From: Psychrobacter sp. UBA3480
GTDB lineage: Bacteria > Pseudomonadota > Gammaproteobacteria > Pseudomonadales > Moraxellaceae
Assembly (NCBI RefSeq): GCF_002377945.1
Contig: NZ_DFQV01000022.1
Location: 14,832 to 78,831 of the forward strand
Reading direction: 5' to 3'
DNA length: 64,000 nt
Position numbers and translations under genes: made by a program. This document shows positions 1-8,772 of the stretch, piece by piece (within the stretch, counting starts at the first letter, position 1; each line of letters opens with the position of its first letter). Under the pieces are notes generated by a model. It saw only the letters and a program-made list of their open reading frames with translations. It was not told the origin of the DNA and ran no database searches.

Positions 1-965
1 GCCAAATGCCCTTGTAGCAGACTGGTATCGATACCGCGTAGCTCTTCTTCACCGACTGAGAATGCCATGACTGGAATATCTGACGCTTTGATACCTTGGT
101 TGGCAAGCTCACGATAGAACGGAACGTTTGAGTCGCCATTGATGGTCGAGATAACCGTGGTCTTTTTGCCCGTTGAGAATTTTTTGACGTTAGATACGAT
201 GGTTTGATAATTGCTGAAACCAAATGGTGTGTACTCTTCCATGATGTCTGCATCAGCCACACCTTTTGATTTCAAAAATGCCTTTAAAATCTGGTTGGTG
301 GTGCGTGGATAGACGTAATCCGTACCCAATAATACAAAGCGCTCTGCACCGCCGCCTTCTTCACTCATCAAGTACTCTACTGCTGGAATGGCTTGCTGGT
401 TTGGTGCCGCACCAGTATAAAAGATATTTTCTGATTGCTCTTGTCCTTCGTACTGCACTGGATAGAACATCAATCCGTTTAACTCTTCAACCACAGGTAA
501 TACGGATTTGCGTGATACCGATGTCCAACCGCCAAAGATAACATCTACTTTGTCTTGAGTGAGTAGCTGACGTGCTTTTTCAGCAAACAATGGCCAATCA
601 GAAGCAGGGTCGACGACGACTGGTTCTAGCTGCTTACCCAGTACGCCGCCACTGGCATTGATTTCATCAATCGTCATCAACGCGGTGTCTTTTAGAGAGG
701 TTTCAGAGATGGCCATGGTGCCAGACAGCGAATGTAATATGCCGACTTTGATGGTGTCGCCATCAGCAGAAGGCTCGGTGGTTGTTTCTGTGCTGGTTTC
801 AGCGGTTGTCTCTGTCGATGCTGCAGTTTCGGCAGGTTTTTGACAACCAATAAGACTTAAGCTGCCAACGACGGCCACCGCTAGTAACGAAAAACGTGAT
901 TTGATTTTTTCGTGTGATTGAGGGTCTACTACTTGAGTGTTGGCTAAAATTGGTAACGAAAACAT
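1..965 (-). CDS. urtA: Urea ABC transporter substrate-binding lipoprotein (3' end outside window)
   Basis: Periplasmic receptor of an ABC importer for urea or short amides, which would hand substrate to UrtBC in the inner membrane. The start ATG at 963-965 (minus) has AGGAGA seven to twelve bases upstream. An N-terminal hydrophobic stretch ends in the lipobox LIGC with Cys41, so the mature protein should be a lipoprotein, followed by a Thr/Ser/Glu/Ala-rich linker. The binding fold then opens with [17 protein letters not shown], and [15 protein letters not shown] follows; both are typical of the UrtA/FmdD branch of Leu/Ile/Val-type receptors. The frame is open to base 1, so about 100 residues are probably missing; urtBCDE would be expected further left. 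A sigma-54-type promoter upstream fits nitrogen control. An amide receptor (FmdD) is the main alternative. Confidence 0.88.
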   Translation of the reverse strand, partial: MFSLPILANTQVVDPQSHEKIKSRFSLLAVAVVGSLSLIGCQKPAETAASTETTAETSTETTTEPSADGDTIKVGILHSLSGTMAISETSLKDTALMTIDEINASGGVLGKQLEPVVVDPASDWPLFAEKARQLLTQDKVDVIFGGWTSVSRKSVLPVVEELNGLMFYPVQYEGQEQSENIFYTGAAPNQQAIPAVEYLMSEEGGGAERFVLLGTDYVYPRTTNQILKAFLKSKGVADADIMEEYTPFGFSNYQTIVSNVKKFSTGKKTTVISTINGDSNVPFYRELANQGIKASDIPVMAFSVGEEELRGIDTSLLQGHL

Positions 966-1021
966 GGACATCTCCTAATAAATACAAAAGGTAAAATAAT
1001 GTTCCTGAACAACTATTAGGA

Positions 1022-1039
1022 GTTCAAGTTCCGTGCCAA
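1022..1039 (-). promoter_or_regulatory. Probable sigma-54 (-24/-12) promoter of urtA
   Basis: On the minus strand the sequence reads TTGGCACGGAACTTGAAC. This matches the RpoN consensus TGGCACG-N4-TTGCW except that the -12 C is A. The GG and G(A) elements are ten bases apart, as required. The transcription start would fall near 1012, giving a leader of about 47 nt before the urtA ATG. The match is seen directly; the activity is inferred. Confidence 0.6.
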
Positions 1040-1127
1040 GTTAAAAAAGCCAATAATAGAGTAATAATTGAGCAATAATTAAGTTCTGATTAATATATTC
1101 ATTAATTTAGTGCAGGATGGTAAATAA

Positions 1128-1168
1128 ATTGCACCATAAAGGGGAGATGAACAAAAAAATGGTGCAAT
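1128..1168. promoter_or_regulatory. Inverted repeat resembling NtrC half-sites, upstream of urtA
   Basis: ATTGCACCAT (1128-1137) and ATGGTGCAAT (1159-1168) form a perfect 10-bp inverted repeat with a 21-bp gap. Each arm contains the TGCACC/GGTGCA half of the NtrC operator. In the known operator the arms are about 5 bp apart, so this would be either two half-occupied sites about two helical turns apart or a site for another dimeric regulator. It lies roughly 90-130 bp upstream of the -24 element, a normal enhancer position. Confidence 0.4.
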
Positions 1169-1377
1169 GTTAAAAACCAAATTTTTAAAATTGAATCGCT
1201 ATCATATGAAGAGATTTATCGATAAAGGCGCTGTTTACTAAAAATGCTGTCTGTCAAAAGCATTTATTGCCAAAGACCTGCAAAACGGCTACGGTAATAT
1301 CTCTAAGATAGTTACTATTTTGCGCTTTGAGCCAATGCGTGGCTGCCATGATGGATTTTACTGCTAAGGAATGATGT

Positions 1378-3030
1378 ATGAACGCACAATTAACGGATTC
1401 GCCTGTCTCAACAGACCATGGCAGCGTATTATCACCACTTAACCAAATGACTAGATTTGCTATCCTGCCATTTGTACTTGGTAGTAGTGGCATCTTGGGA
1501 TTGTCTTCGGCGCAAGCGGCCACCAGTAGCGTCGAGCAAGTGACCATTTATCAGGGGCTGGCGAGCGTGACGCGCGCATTGCCTATCACAGGTAGCGGTG
1601 AGCAAACGGTTGTGTTTTCGTGCCTGTCACCTTATATGGATAAAGAAAGCCTAAGCGTACAGGCGACAGGTAGTGTCAACGTTGGGGAAGTCAGTATCGA
1701 AGAGTTGACAGGTGAGCAGGCAGCCCAGTGCCAATATCAAGGTGACGCCAAGGTACAGACGCAGCAAAATACCTTAGCCAATATCAATGCTGAGTTAGAA
1801 GCTGCACGATTAGCAAAGGCCTACTTGCAAAATCTGACCAAAGCCACGCAAGTCAATACAGATAGCACGATTGCCAATAATGCCCGCGATATAGAAACTC
1901 AAGCGACTAGTATTAACCAAAGAATTTTAGAGATTCAACAGCGACAAGTGCGTGCCCAAGACGCACTGAACCAACTCATGGCAGGCAGCGCGACATCGAC
2001 CTTTAACAAGGTGACACAGGTGAGTGTACGTACGGCAAGCCGCTCGCCAACTAGTATTAAGTTGCATTATCAAGTGCAAGGTGCAGGTTGGGAGCCTGCG
2101 TATCAAGCTCGTCTAAACACAAATAGTGACCAATTAAGTATCACAGCCTCTGCGATTATTGCTCAGCAAACTGGCGAGAACTGGACAAACGTACCACTAA
2201 CACTTAGTACCGTTAATCCCAATCAAAGTACGACGGGGCAACTGCCGTATGTGCAGCGTCTGTCATTGTATGAAGAGAGCGAAGATGCTCGAGTAAGACG
2301 TGAGCTACCTATGATGGATGCGTCCCCTGTTATGATGGAAGAGCCTGCTTATAACAAAGGAGCAGGGGCAGCTATGGCGCCGCTACCTAATTTTGCGGTC
2401 AGTAGCCAAAACAAGAATGGCATCATCGAGTATCGTTTACCGCAGTTGGTCAGTATTCCGAGTGACGGGAGACGGGTACGAACCGTGATTGGGGAGCAGG
2501 CAGGTAATAGTAAGCTCTGGATTCGCAGTACGCCAAGTGTTGAGACTGCTGCCTACTGGTATGCATCAGCGCCGTTTTTGACACCGGACTGGGTCGATGG
2601 TTCGCTACAGTTGTACCGTGATGACAATTATGTGGGTCAGTCGCGTTATAATTATCAAGTGCTAAAAGAGCAGGGGATTGGATTTGGTCGTGACTCAAAT
2701 ATGCTCGTAAAAGAGCTGACCAATGAAGATAAGCAAGGTGAAAAAGGTGTGCTAAACCGTACGCAAACACTGACGACCACCAAAGCATATCAGTTTACCA
2801 ATCAGCACAATCGTAGCGTACACTTGCAAGTACTGGGCAGTGAACCTATCAGTCGTGACGATAGTTTAAAAGTTGCGGTGACGCATACGCCGCCTGTAAC
2901 TGAGCGAGATTGGAATGACAATCAAGGCATGGTAGCGTGGGAATTTGGCTTACCAAGTAAGCAATCACAAGTAATACGTTCAACCTCTCAAATTAGTTAT
3001 CCTGCCAATAAATTGCTAACTGGCAATTAA
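1378..3030 (+). CDS. DUF4139 protein of the mucoidy-inhibitor MuiA type
   Basis: Probably exported. After a 23-residue N-terminal tail a hydrophobic stretch (residues 25-47) ends in the signal-peptidase-like motif AQA-A. A beta-rich N-terminal domain (DUF4140-like, about 50-120) starts VEQVTIYQGLASVTR. A long helical segment (about 120-205, rich in Gln/Ala/Leu, probable coiled coil) follows, then the C-terminal DUF4139 beta domain (about 215-545), recognisable from HYQVQGAGWEPAYQARL. The 550 residues fit the family. The ATG at 1378 has TAAGGA upstream; Met24 would give a more usual signal peptide but has no Shine-Dalgarno sequence. The family name comes from a Streptomyces/Pseudomonas mucoidy phenotype; the molecular function is unknown. 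Confidence 0.8.
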   Translation: MNAQLTDSPVSTDHGSVLSPLNQMTRFAILPFVLGSSGILGLSSAQAATSSVEQVTIYQGLASVTRALPITGSGEQTVVFSCLSPYMDKESLSVQATGSVNVGEVSIEELTGEQAAQCQYQGDAKVQTQQNTLANINAELEAARLAKAYLQNLTKATQVNTDSTIANNARDIETQATSINQRILEIQQRQVRAQDALNQLMAGSATSTFNKVTQVSVRTASRSPTSIKLHYQVQGAGWEPAYQARLNTNSDQLSITASAIIAQQTGENWTNVPLTLSTVNPNQSTTGQLPYVQRLSLYEESEDARVRRELPMMDASPVMMEEPAYNKGAGAAMAPLPNFAVSSQNKNGIIEYRLPQLVSIPSDGRRVRTVIGEQAGNSKLWIRSTPSVETAAYWYASAPFLTPDWVDGSLQLYRDDNYVGQSRYNYQVLKEQGIGFGRDSNMLVKELTNEDKQGEKGVLNRTQTLTTTKAYQFTNQHNRSVHLQVLGSEPISRDDSLKVAVTHTPPVTERDWNDNQGMVAWEFGLPSKQSQVIRSTSQISYPANKLLTGN

Positions 3031-3139
3031 TAATTAATATCTATAAAGGCTACCTTATTAATAGGTAAAGTCTGAAATAATATCTTTGCCTCTATTAAGA
3101 ATTACCCGCATATCAAAAATGATTATATAAAGGAAAGCT

Positions 3140-3961
3140 ATGTGTATTGTCGCTATTGCTTGGCAATTATTTGATGAGTTACCGCTGGTACTACTGTCTA
3201 ACCGTGATGAGTTTTTGCAGCGCCCAACTGAGCCGCTCCACCAGTGGTCTGACCAACCTATTTATGCTGGACGTGATAAACAAAGCAGTGGTACGTGGTT
3301 AGGCATTCATCAGCAAGCATCGCCAGCGCAGAGTCCAGAGTATTATGAACAAAATGGTCGTTGGGCTGCGGTGTTGAATTTTCGTGATGGAGTGCAAGCA
3401 AGCAGTGATGAGCGCTCACGTGGTGCACTGGTCACTGAATTCTTGACAGGGACTCTAAGTCCAATGGATTTTGCACGGCAGATTGATTTGCAAGATTATG
3501 CGGGTTTTAATCTGATTATTGGTGATGCTGTGCAAGCTGTGATCGTCAATAATCGTGGTCATGCACCCACGCCATTATATGCAGGTCTACATGTTATCTC
3601 TAACGGACAACCAGAGGACAGCTGGTTTAAGACAGAGCGGTTGCGCGGGCGACTACGTCAAGAAGTGCTGCCATTGATTGCGGAGGATAGTTCGCCTGCG
3701 TACTGGCAAGCGGCGGCTTTTAATGTCTTGTCAGATAGTATCAAAGCACCAGAAGACAAACTGCCTATTACTGGCGTGGCATTTGAAGTGGAGCAGATGT
3801 TATCGTCTATTTATATTGAACCCGTCGCTTTTGGCGATACCAAAACCAGCAAACCTACTTATGGTACCCGCACTCAAAGCATCTTAACGTTGCGCAAAGA
3901 GAGCGATGCAGATTGTATTGCTAATATTATTAGCCGAGAGTTTGACAGTCATTCAAAGTGA
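3140..3961 (+). CDS. NRDE/TANGO2 family protein
   Basis: A 273-residue cytosolic protein whose first 35 residues carry the family signature CxxAxAW...LLSNRDEF. The Cys2 that follows the initiator Met suggests an N-terminal-nucleophile-like fold, as proposed for NRDE proteins. Other family blocks are visible: GRDKQSSGTWLG and RWAAVLNFRDG. The eukaryotic homologue TANGO2 is linked to heme and lipid handling; the bacterial role is not established. The ATG at 3140 is preceded by AAAGGA. It follows the muiA-like gene by 109 bp in the same direction and ends at a strong bidirectional terminator. Confidence 0.85.
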   Translation: MCIVAIAWQLFDELPLVLLSNRDEFLQRPTEPLHQWSDQPIYAGRDKQSSGTWLGIHQQASPAQSPEYYEQNGRWAAVLNFRDGVQASSDERSRGALVTEFLTGTLSPMDFARQIDLQDYAGFNLIIGDAVQAVIVNNRGHAPTPLYAGLHVISNGQPEDSWFKTERLRGRLRQEVLPLIAEDSSPAYWQAAAFNVLSDSIKAPEDKLPITGVAFEVEQMLSSIYIEPVAFGDTKTSKPTYGTRTQSILTLRKESDADCIANIISREFDSHSK

Positions 3962-3976
3962 CCGTTAATAGATAAT

Positions 3977-4029
3977 AAAAAAACACCCACGGTAATTGCT
4001 AACATTCTAGCTACTATCGTGGGTGTTTT
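3977..4029. terminator. Bidirectional intrinsic terminator (NRDE gene / rppH)
   Basis: AAAACACCCACG (3980-3991) pairs perfectly with CGTGGGTGTTTT (4018-4029), flanked by A and T runs. It lies between the convergent NRDE gene and rppH and can serve both. Confidence 0.85.
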
Positions 4030-4052
4030 GAATTGTACTATTGAGTGATTCA

Positions 4053-4571
4053 TTACATCAGCAGGTGGTTATTTTGCTCAGGAATGATCAGCTCTTGCTT
4101 TAGCGGGAGTTCGCGTACCAATTCTTGCAAGGCACGACGATAAACGCCTCGTTTAAAGTGAATCACTTGTCCGAGTGGATACCAGTAGCTGACCCATTGC
4201 CAATGGTCAAATTCAGGTTTCCCTTCATCAAAGCGGATATGTTGAGTATTTGGCTCATCTAAGCGTAGCAAAAACCATTTTTGTTTTTGCCCAATACATA
4301 AGGGATGCTGACCATGACGTACATAACGTTTTGGCAAACGATAGCGCAACCAGTCTTGCGTGACTGCCAATAAGTCTACGTGACGCGGATGTAAGCCGAC
4401 CTCTTCCCAGAGCTCACGATACATTGCATCCATCGGCGTCTCCCCGCGGTCGATACCACCCTGCGGAAATTGCCAAGCGTTGTGACCAATACGTTTTGCC
4501 CACAGAACCTGCCCTTGTGTATTTGCCAAGATGATGCCGACGTTGGCGCGAAAGCCGTCTGCATCTATCAT
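4053..4571 (-). CDS. rppH: RNA pyrophosphohydrolase RppH
   Basis: Nudix hydrolase that removes pyrophosphate from the 5' triphosphate end of mRNA and so triggers RNase E-dependent decay. The full Nudix box lies at residues 38-60 (G-x5-E-x7-RELxEEVGL, with Glu53, Glu56 and Glu57 as metal ligands). The opening [17 protein letters not shown] and the internal WQFPQGGID are hallmarks of RppH rather than of other Nudix enzymes. The 172-residue length is normal. It stands as a single minus-strand gene behind a long AT-rich spacer and ends at the shared terminator. Confidence 0.95.
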   Translation of the reverse strand: MIDADGFRANVGIILANTQGQVLWAKRIGHNAWQFPQGGIDRGETPMDAMYRELWEEVGLHPRHVDLLAVTQDWLRYRLPKRYVRHGQHPLCIGQKQKWFLLRLDEPNTQHIRFDEGKPEFDHWQWVSYWYPLGQVIHFKRGVYRRALQELVRELPLKQELIIPEQNNHLLM

Positions 4572-5046
4572 GACTAAACCTTTTAATTTGTTTAAAAATA
4601 GCTTGTTTTGACTTGAAACCGTGACAGCAATCGTAATTATTATAAGGTGATTGTTATCGATATTCGCTCAAAACAAGATTCATTACCGTTATTAAACCAA
4701 GAAACAAGCAAAATGTGTAACAGTATTTTGCTATAAAATGTTTCACGAGTTTTACCTTTTAAAATCAACTATTTATAAGCAAACTTTTGTAGGTTTTTAT
4801 ATGGCATTTTTAGGCAAGTGTTGAAGAGGAGTAATAGGCGGATGGACATACGATTATTCAGTAAACTATCGAACTTCAATATTCTGATATATATAAAGTG
4901 GTAAAAGCATAGATTTCACTGGCGAGCTAACAGCAAAACAATGAGCCTATAAAATCTTGCTTTGGCTTATGCTACACTAGCTGGGCAATATACCATTCAC
5001 ACAATAATAATAGGCAATACGCCATTTAAAATAAGGAACATCTACA
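4572..5046. other. Divergent intergenic region rppH / osmC-like gene
   Basis: 475 bp of AT-rich DNA. A 20-codon ORF at 4842-4904 has a GAGGAG upstream but looks like chance. No RNA gene, repeat or convincing promoter pair could be identified by eye. Confidence 0.5.
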
Positions 5047-5460
5047 ATGTCAGAATCAAAAGCAAGCGTCATATGGCAAGAGAATAAAGCCTTTATGGGT
5101 GTGTCACCATCAGGACATAATGTACAAATCGATGCTGATAAAGAAAAAGGCTCAAGCCCGATGGAGCTGATTTTGCTAGGACTAGGTGGTTGCGCCAGTT
5201 ATGATGTCGTAGAGATTTTACAGAAATCACGCCAAGCAGTGACGGATGTACGTTGTGAGCTAACCGCCCAGCGCGCTGAAACCGTACCAGCGGTCTATAC
5301 CGATATTCATATGCATTTCATTGTCACTGGTCAAGAGGTCAAAGAAAAACAAGTCGAAAAAGCCATCCAGTTATCAGCAGAAAAATACTGTTCTGCCAGC
5401 CGTATGTTAGTAGCAGGTGGGGTCAATATCACCCATGACTTTGAAGTGGTTGCAGGCTAG
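5047..5460 (+). CDS. OsmC-family protein (YhfA-like)
   Basis: OsmC/Ohr-fold protein of 137 residues. The two family cysteines are present: Cys49 in GLGGCASYDVV and Cys115 in EKYCSAS. These form the thiol pair that reduces organic hydroperoxides in characterised members. The short form and the DKEKGSSPMELILLGLGG block resemble the YhfA branch, whose substrate is not established. Translation begins at ATG 5047 after AAGGAACATCTACA. The MAPEG gene starts only 11 bp after the stop, so the two are probably cotranscribed. Confidence 0.85.
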   Translation: MSESKASVIWQENKAFMGVSPSGHNVQIDADKEKGSSPMELILLGLGGCASYDVVEILQKSRQAVTDVRCELTAQRAETVPAVYTDIHMHFIVTGQEVKEKQVEKAIQLSAEKYCSASRMLVAGGVNITHDFEVVAG

Positions 5461-5471
5461 GGACTTATATA

Positions 5472-5900
5472 ATGATAAGTGCATTCTTTGAGTTGGTAAC
5501 TGATAAAGTGGCGTCTGCCATTTTAGCCATGGTGGTAGCAAGTCTACTGCCATGGGCGGTGTCAGTCGTTGCAAAAGTATCTGGTGGCTTTAGAATCAGA
5601 AATAATGCACATCCTCGCGAATTTTTTCAAAATGCGACAGGCATGGCAGCACGTGCTAATGCAGCACAGCAAAACAGCTATGAAACCTTGCCAGTGTTTT
5701 TGGCGGCGGTGATAGTCGCTATGCTGTTCTTTGTGCCGCAGTCGATTATTAACGTATTGGCTTGGTTGTATGTGATGATACGAATTGGTTTTTGTGTGGC
5801 GTATATTACTAATTTGGCAATGTTCCGCTCTATCCTCTGGGTACTATCAATGGCATGTTGTCTAATGCTATTTTATTTAGCGATACGAGTCAGTGTATAG
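5472..5900 (+). CDS. MAPEG-family membrane protein
   Basis: A 142-residue protein with about four membrane segments (roughly 10-32, 70-92, 95-115 and 118-140). The MAPEG signature is visible around residues 45-80: RNNAHPREFF, then RANAAQQNSYETLPVFLAA, in which the Asn, Glu and Pro are conserved. Eukaryotic relatives are membrane glutathione S-transferases and eicosanoid enzymes; bacterial members are poorly characterised. It directly follows the osmC-like gene, which makes a shared thiol or peroxide stress role plausible but unproven. Confidence 0.85.
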   Translation: MISAFFELVTDKVASAILAMVVASLLPWAVSVVAKVSGGFRIRNNAHPREFFQNATGMAARANAAQQNSYETLPVFLAAVIVAMLFFVPQSIINVLAWLYVMIRIGFCVAYITNLAMFRSILWVLSMACCLMLFYLAIRVSV

Positions 5901-5945
5901 TAAAAATACCCGTAACTACCGAAACGCTCAAATACAAGCAGGTGA

Positions 5946-6980
5946 TTAATCTCGTACGCTTGCTTGTAGGGCGCTAATAATCACCGCTTTATTTTTCTCT
6001 CGTTTGATACCTTCCCACATTGTTTGCGCCTCAACATAGCCTTTGGTGAGCATACCTAGCCATTGCTTATAGCGTCCGACTAACACCACGTCGTTCTTTG
6101 CCTCACCTTCCAAAAACTTAATCTGATGGGCAATCAAATCTTGCCATGACAATGTAGCCATATTCTCTACGCTGTCAGTACTGTTTTCAGTATCATTATC
6201 AACCTGTGCCACTAAATCAGGACGCGTTACTGCGCCGCGACCTAACATCAAATGCGATGTACCTGCTTGTGTCATACAGTTTTGCGCATGCTCAAAGTTC
6301 CAAATTTCTCCATTGGCAATGACTGGAATATCGAGCGCATTAAAACTTTGAATTTTGTCCCAATAGGCGGGCGGCTTATAGCCTTGGGTCTTAGTGCGTG
6401 CATGGATGGTTAGCCAATCAGCACCGCTAGAAGCAATCGCGCCGCGAATATCATCCATTCGGCTAGTGTCGGTATAGCCCAGACGAATCTTAGCTGATAC
6501 TGGTATATGGGCGGGAACGGCTTGGCGTACGGCACTGATAATCTGATACATTGTTTCAGGTTCATCTAATAATACAGAACCACCGCGATGACTATTGACC
6601 GTTTTTGCAGGACAGCCAAAGTTGATGTCGATAGCAGGCGCGCCAAGCTCACAAGCGTACGCGGCGTTTTCGGCCATAAGCTGTGCTTCGCTACCCAGAA
6701 TTTGTACATGAATAGGCGTACTAGAGGCCGTTTTGGCATCATGATGTAGCTCAGGCACATATTTATAAAACACGTGTGCAGGCAAGACGTGCTGAGTGAT
6801 ACGAATAAACTCACTAACCGACCAATCATAAGGACGACCCAAGTCAGACGCAATTTGAGTTAAGATTTGACGCATTAATGGATCGGTTAAGCCCTCCATA
6901 GGCGCGAGCAAACGCACGGGAGCTGCAAATAACTGGTTAATAGTATTTTGACGCGTTTGAAGTTGCTGGCTATTATTCAT
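5946..6980 (-). CDS. dusC: tRNA-dihydrouridine(16) synthase DusC
   Basis: FMN-dependent enzyme that reduces a uridine in the tRNA D-loop. The TIM-barrel domain begins LLAPMEGLTDPLMR, and the catalytic Cys123 lies in NFGCPAKTVNSHRGG; that wording of the active-site loop is the DusC form (DusA and DusB differ). NGEIW and LMLGRGAVTRPDL mark the phosphate-binding end of the barrel, and a helical tRNA-binding domain follows. At 344 residues it is slightly longer than E. coli DusC. The assignment to position 16 rests on family likeness. It is convergent with the MAPEG gene, 45 bp away, with no strong terminator between them. Confidence 0.9.
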   Translation of the reverse strand: MNNSQQLQTRQNTINQLFAAPVRLLAPMEGLTDPLMRQILTQIASDLGRPYDWSVSEFIRITQHVLPAHVFYKYVPELHHDAKTASSTPIHVQILGSEAQLMAENAAYACELGAPAIDINFGCPAKTVNSHRGGSVLLDEPETMYQIISAVRQAVPAHIPVSAKIRLGYTDTSRMDDIRGAIASSGADWLTIHARTKTQGYKPPAYWDKIQSFNALDIPVIANGEIWNFEHAQNCMTQAGTSHLMLGRGAVTRPDLVAQVDNDTENSTDSVENMATLSWQDLIAHQIKFLEGEAKNDVVLVGRYKQWLGMLTKGYVEAQTMWEGIKREKNKAVIISALQASVRD

Positions 6981-7055
6981 GCTGGTGATTCACTGCTAAA
7001 GGGTCGTTATAAGAGAGATTGAATAAAACTTGAAGCTGACCGAGGTGTAGGGTAA

Positions 7056-8555
7056 TTAAGTATTACCAAAAATCACTTTTTTGCCCGTCTGTAATCCTGA
7101 TATCAAGTCTTTAATATTGTGAATATCCAAATTGCTTTGCGCGCGAGTACAAGCGACATAGAGCAAACGCAGCTCTTCTGGACTGATCTTGACCGCATTG
7201 GTGGTCACATCGTAGTAAAAATCATCATCTAACTGCACTTTTCCCCATTCAAGCCCTTTGGCTTTATGCGCGGTAGAGATGACGTAATCCGCATTTTCGA
7301 TACTGGTGAGACTATTGACCGCTTGGCTCAAGACGTTGGTACCGTGGTCATCGACGAGCTTGACCAGTGTTTTGAGATCACTACCCTCATTGGTTTCGGC
7401 GTACTCTTGCACATCACCCCAGTTATAAAAATAAGCCAGCTCAGGTACACCGTAAGCTGATTTACCGTTTTTTAAGTTTTCGGCTGCTTGACAGAATTTG
7501 AGCATACGATCGGTATCCGCTTGTAGCGCCACGCGATGCCCGTGCTTTAGCCCTGTCAACAGTTGTGACATGGCAGCAGCATTGGTACGGCACAAAATAG
7601 CATCTTTCTTACTATGTACCATACCCTTATCGGTAGAGGACTGCTTATTCGGATTGCCTTTTAGCGGTACGTCCTCTTGTAGTGCTTTTAATAGAGTATT
7701 GGCCACTTCTGCAATCGGCTCGCCAAAGCGAAAAGACTGCGTCAATAATGTCTGCGGTAATGGCAACTTTTTCATGGCATTGACTGCGCCGCGCCATTCA
7801 TAAATCTGCTGATGCGCGTCGCCCACATAGATGACTTGTCTCGACTGCTGCGTCAAGATACCCATCATCAATGGGTCGGCATCCTGTGCTTCATCAAATA
7901 AGATAAAGTCCGCTGGAATACTAGGCTTAGATAGTGCCCACAGCTTGAGATAAATATCATGGCCAATACCAGCAGGGTGACGCGCATCAATCGACTGTAA
8001 CCAACGCTGCTCAACAGCAGGGTAGAGCATCTCGCGTAGCTGTTCCGCATCTGAGTCATCGAGCCAGCTTGGGAAAAGTATGTGCCTTGGCGCAGGGTAG
8101 CTAGCATGCGTACTACAGAAATTACTGACCGCGTCGCTGACGAACCGAGACAATCGTGCGGGTGTCAGCGTGATGTATTTATTGATCCCATCCATTTGTC
8201 GACGTACTTGCACAGGCTGTAGTCCCAAATCATCACCGAGGCGCTTGGGTGAAAAGCGTGGCAAAGATAGCTTGGCGGTAATATCACGAGCGACATGACG
8301 ATAAGCTAATGAGTGAAAAGTACGGCATTCTACATGCGGTGGAAACTTTGAACGAGCATCATTGGCAATCGCTTTGTTAAAGGCCAGATATAGTCCGCGG
8401 CCACGTAAGCGCTCACCGATTAGCTTGAGCGTCGTTGTCTTACCGGCACCCGCATAAGCGACCACTTTAAACGACTTGTGATCCATCGCCATATTCAGCG
8501 CGCTCAGCTGCTCGTCAGTGGGATCGCTCATATAAGCTGGCATAGATGCGGACAT
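7056..8555 (-). CDS. UvrD/Rep-like superfamily I helicase
   Basis: ATP-dependent DNA helicase of 499 residues. Motifs in order: Q-like region DPTDEQLSAL; Walker A AYAGAGKTTTL (about 33-43); Walker B FILFDEAQDADPLM; motif III VIYVGDAHQQIYEWRGA; motif V around STAHKAKGLEWGKVQL; motif VI LLYVACTRAQ. It is shorter than UvrD or Rep (about 670-720 residues) because the insert subdomains are reduced, so it belongs to the small UvrD-like group related to FBH1-type helicases. I chose ATG 8555 because longer starts add a hydrophobic stretch not seen in helicases. It lies 217 bp downstream of tatC on the same strand. Confidence 0.85.
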   Translation of the reverse strand: MSASMPAYMSDPTDEQLSALNMAMDHKSFKVVAYAGAGKTTTLKLIGERLRGRGLYLAFNKAIANDARSKFPPHVECRTFHSLAYRHVARDITAKLSLPRFSPKRLGDDLGLQPVQVRRQMDGINKYITLTPARLSRFVSDAVSNFCSTHASYPAPRHILFPSWLDDSDAEQLREMLYPAVEQRWLQSIDARHPAGIGHDIYLKLWALSKPSIPADFILFDEAQDADPLMMGILTQQSRQVIYVGDAHQQIYEWRGAVNAMKKLPLPQTLLTQSFRFGEPIAEVANTLLKALQEDVPLKGNPNKQSSTDKGMVHSKKDAILCRTNAAAMSQLLTGLKHGHRVALQADTDRMLKFCQAAENLKNGKSAYGVPELAYFYNWGDVQEYAETNEGSDLKTLVKLVDDHGTNVLSQAVNSLTSIENADYVISTAHKAKGLEWGKVQLDDDFYYDVTTNAVKISPEELRLLYVACTRAQSNLDIHNIKDLISGLQTGKKVIFGNT

Positions 8556-8772
8556 AATAAAGCTACCTAAATACAAAAATTGAATTAAAAACAAAAGGGG
8601 CAAAAAAAGCCACTGGGTAAACAATGGCTTATAGATGAGGGTGATGCTAAAGCGTGATAGTAAGCAATCAGCTTACTAATGAGGCAAGAATAAAACGGTG
8701 TAATGGTAGTTTAACGCATAGCTATATGTAATCAATAACTTTATTTTAGTCTGGATTAGACTGGTAAGTGTT

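Larger units (their letters stand above)
966..1377. other. Divergent intergenic region urtA / muiA-like gene
   Basis: AT-rich 412-bp spacer holding the sigma-54-type promoter (1022-1039) and the 1128-1168 inverted repeat. I see no convincing small ORF or RNA here, and no clear sigma-70 promoter for the rightward gene. Confidence 0.6.

Noticed and set aside
4842..4904. 20-codon ORF with GAGGAG upstream between rppH and the osmC-like gene
   Set aside because: Too short to support, spacing is loose, and the product is not protein-like in any recognisable way.
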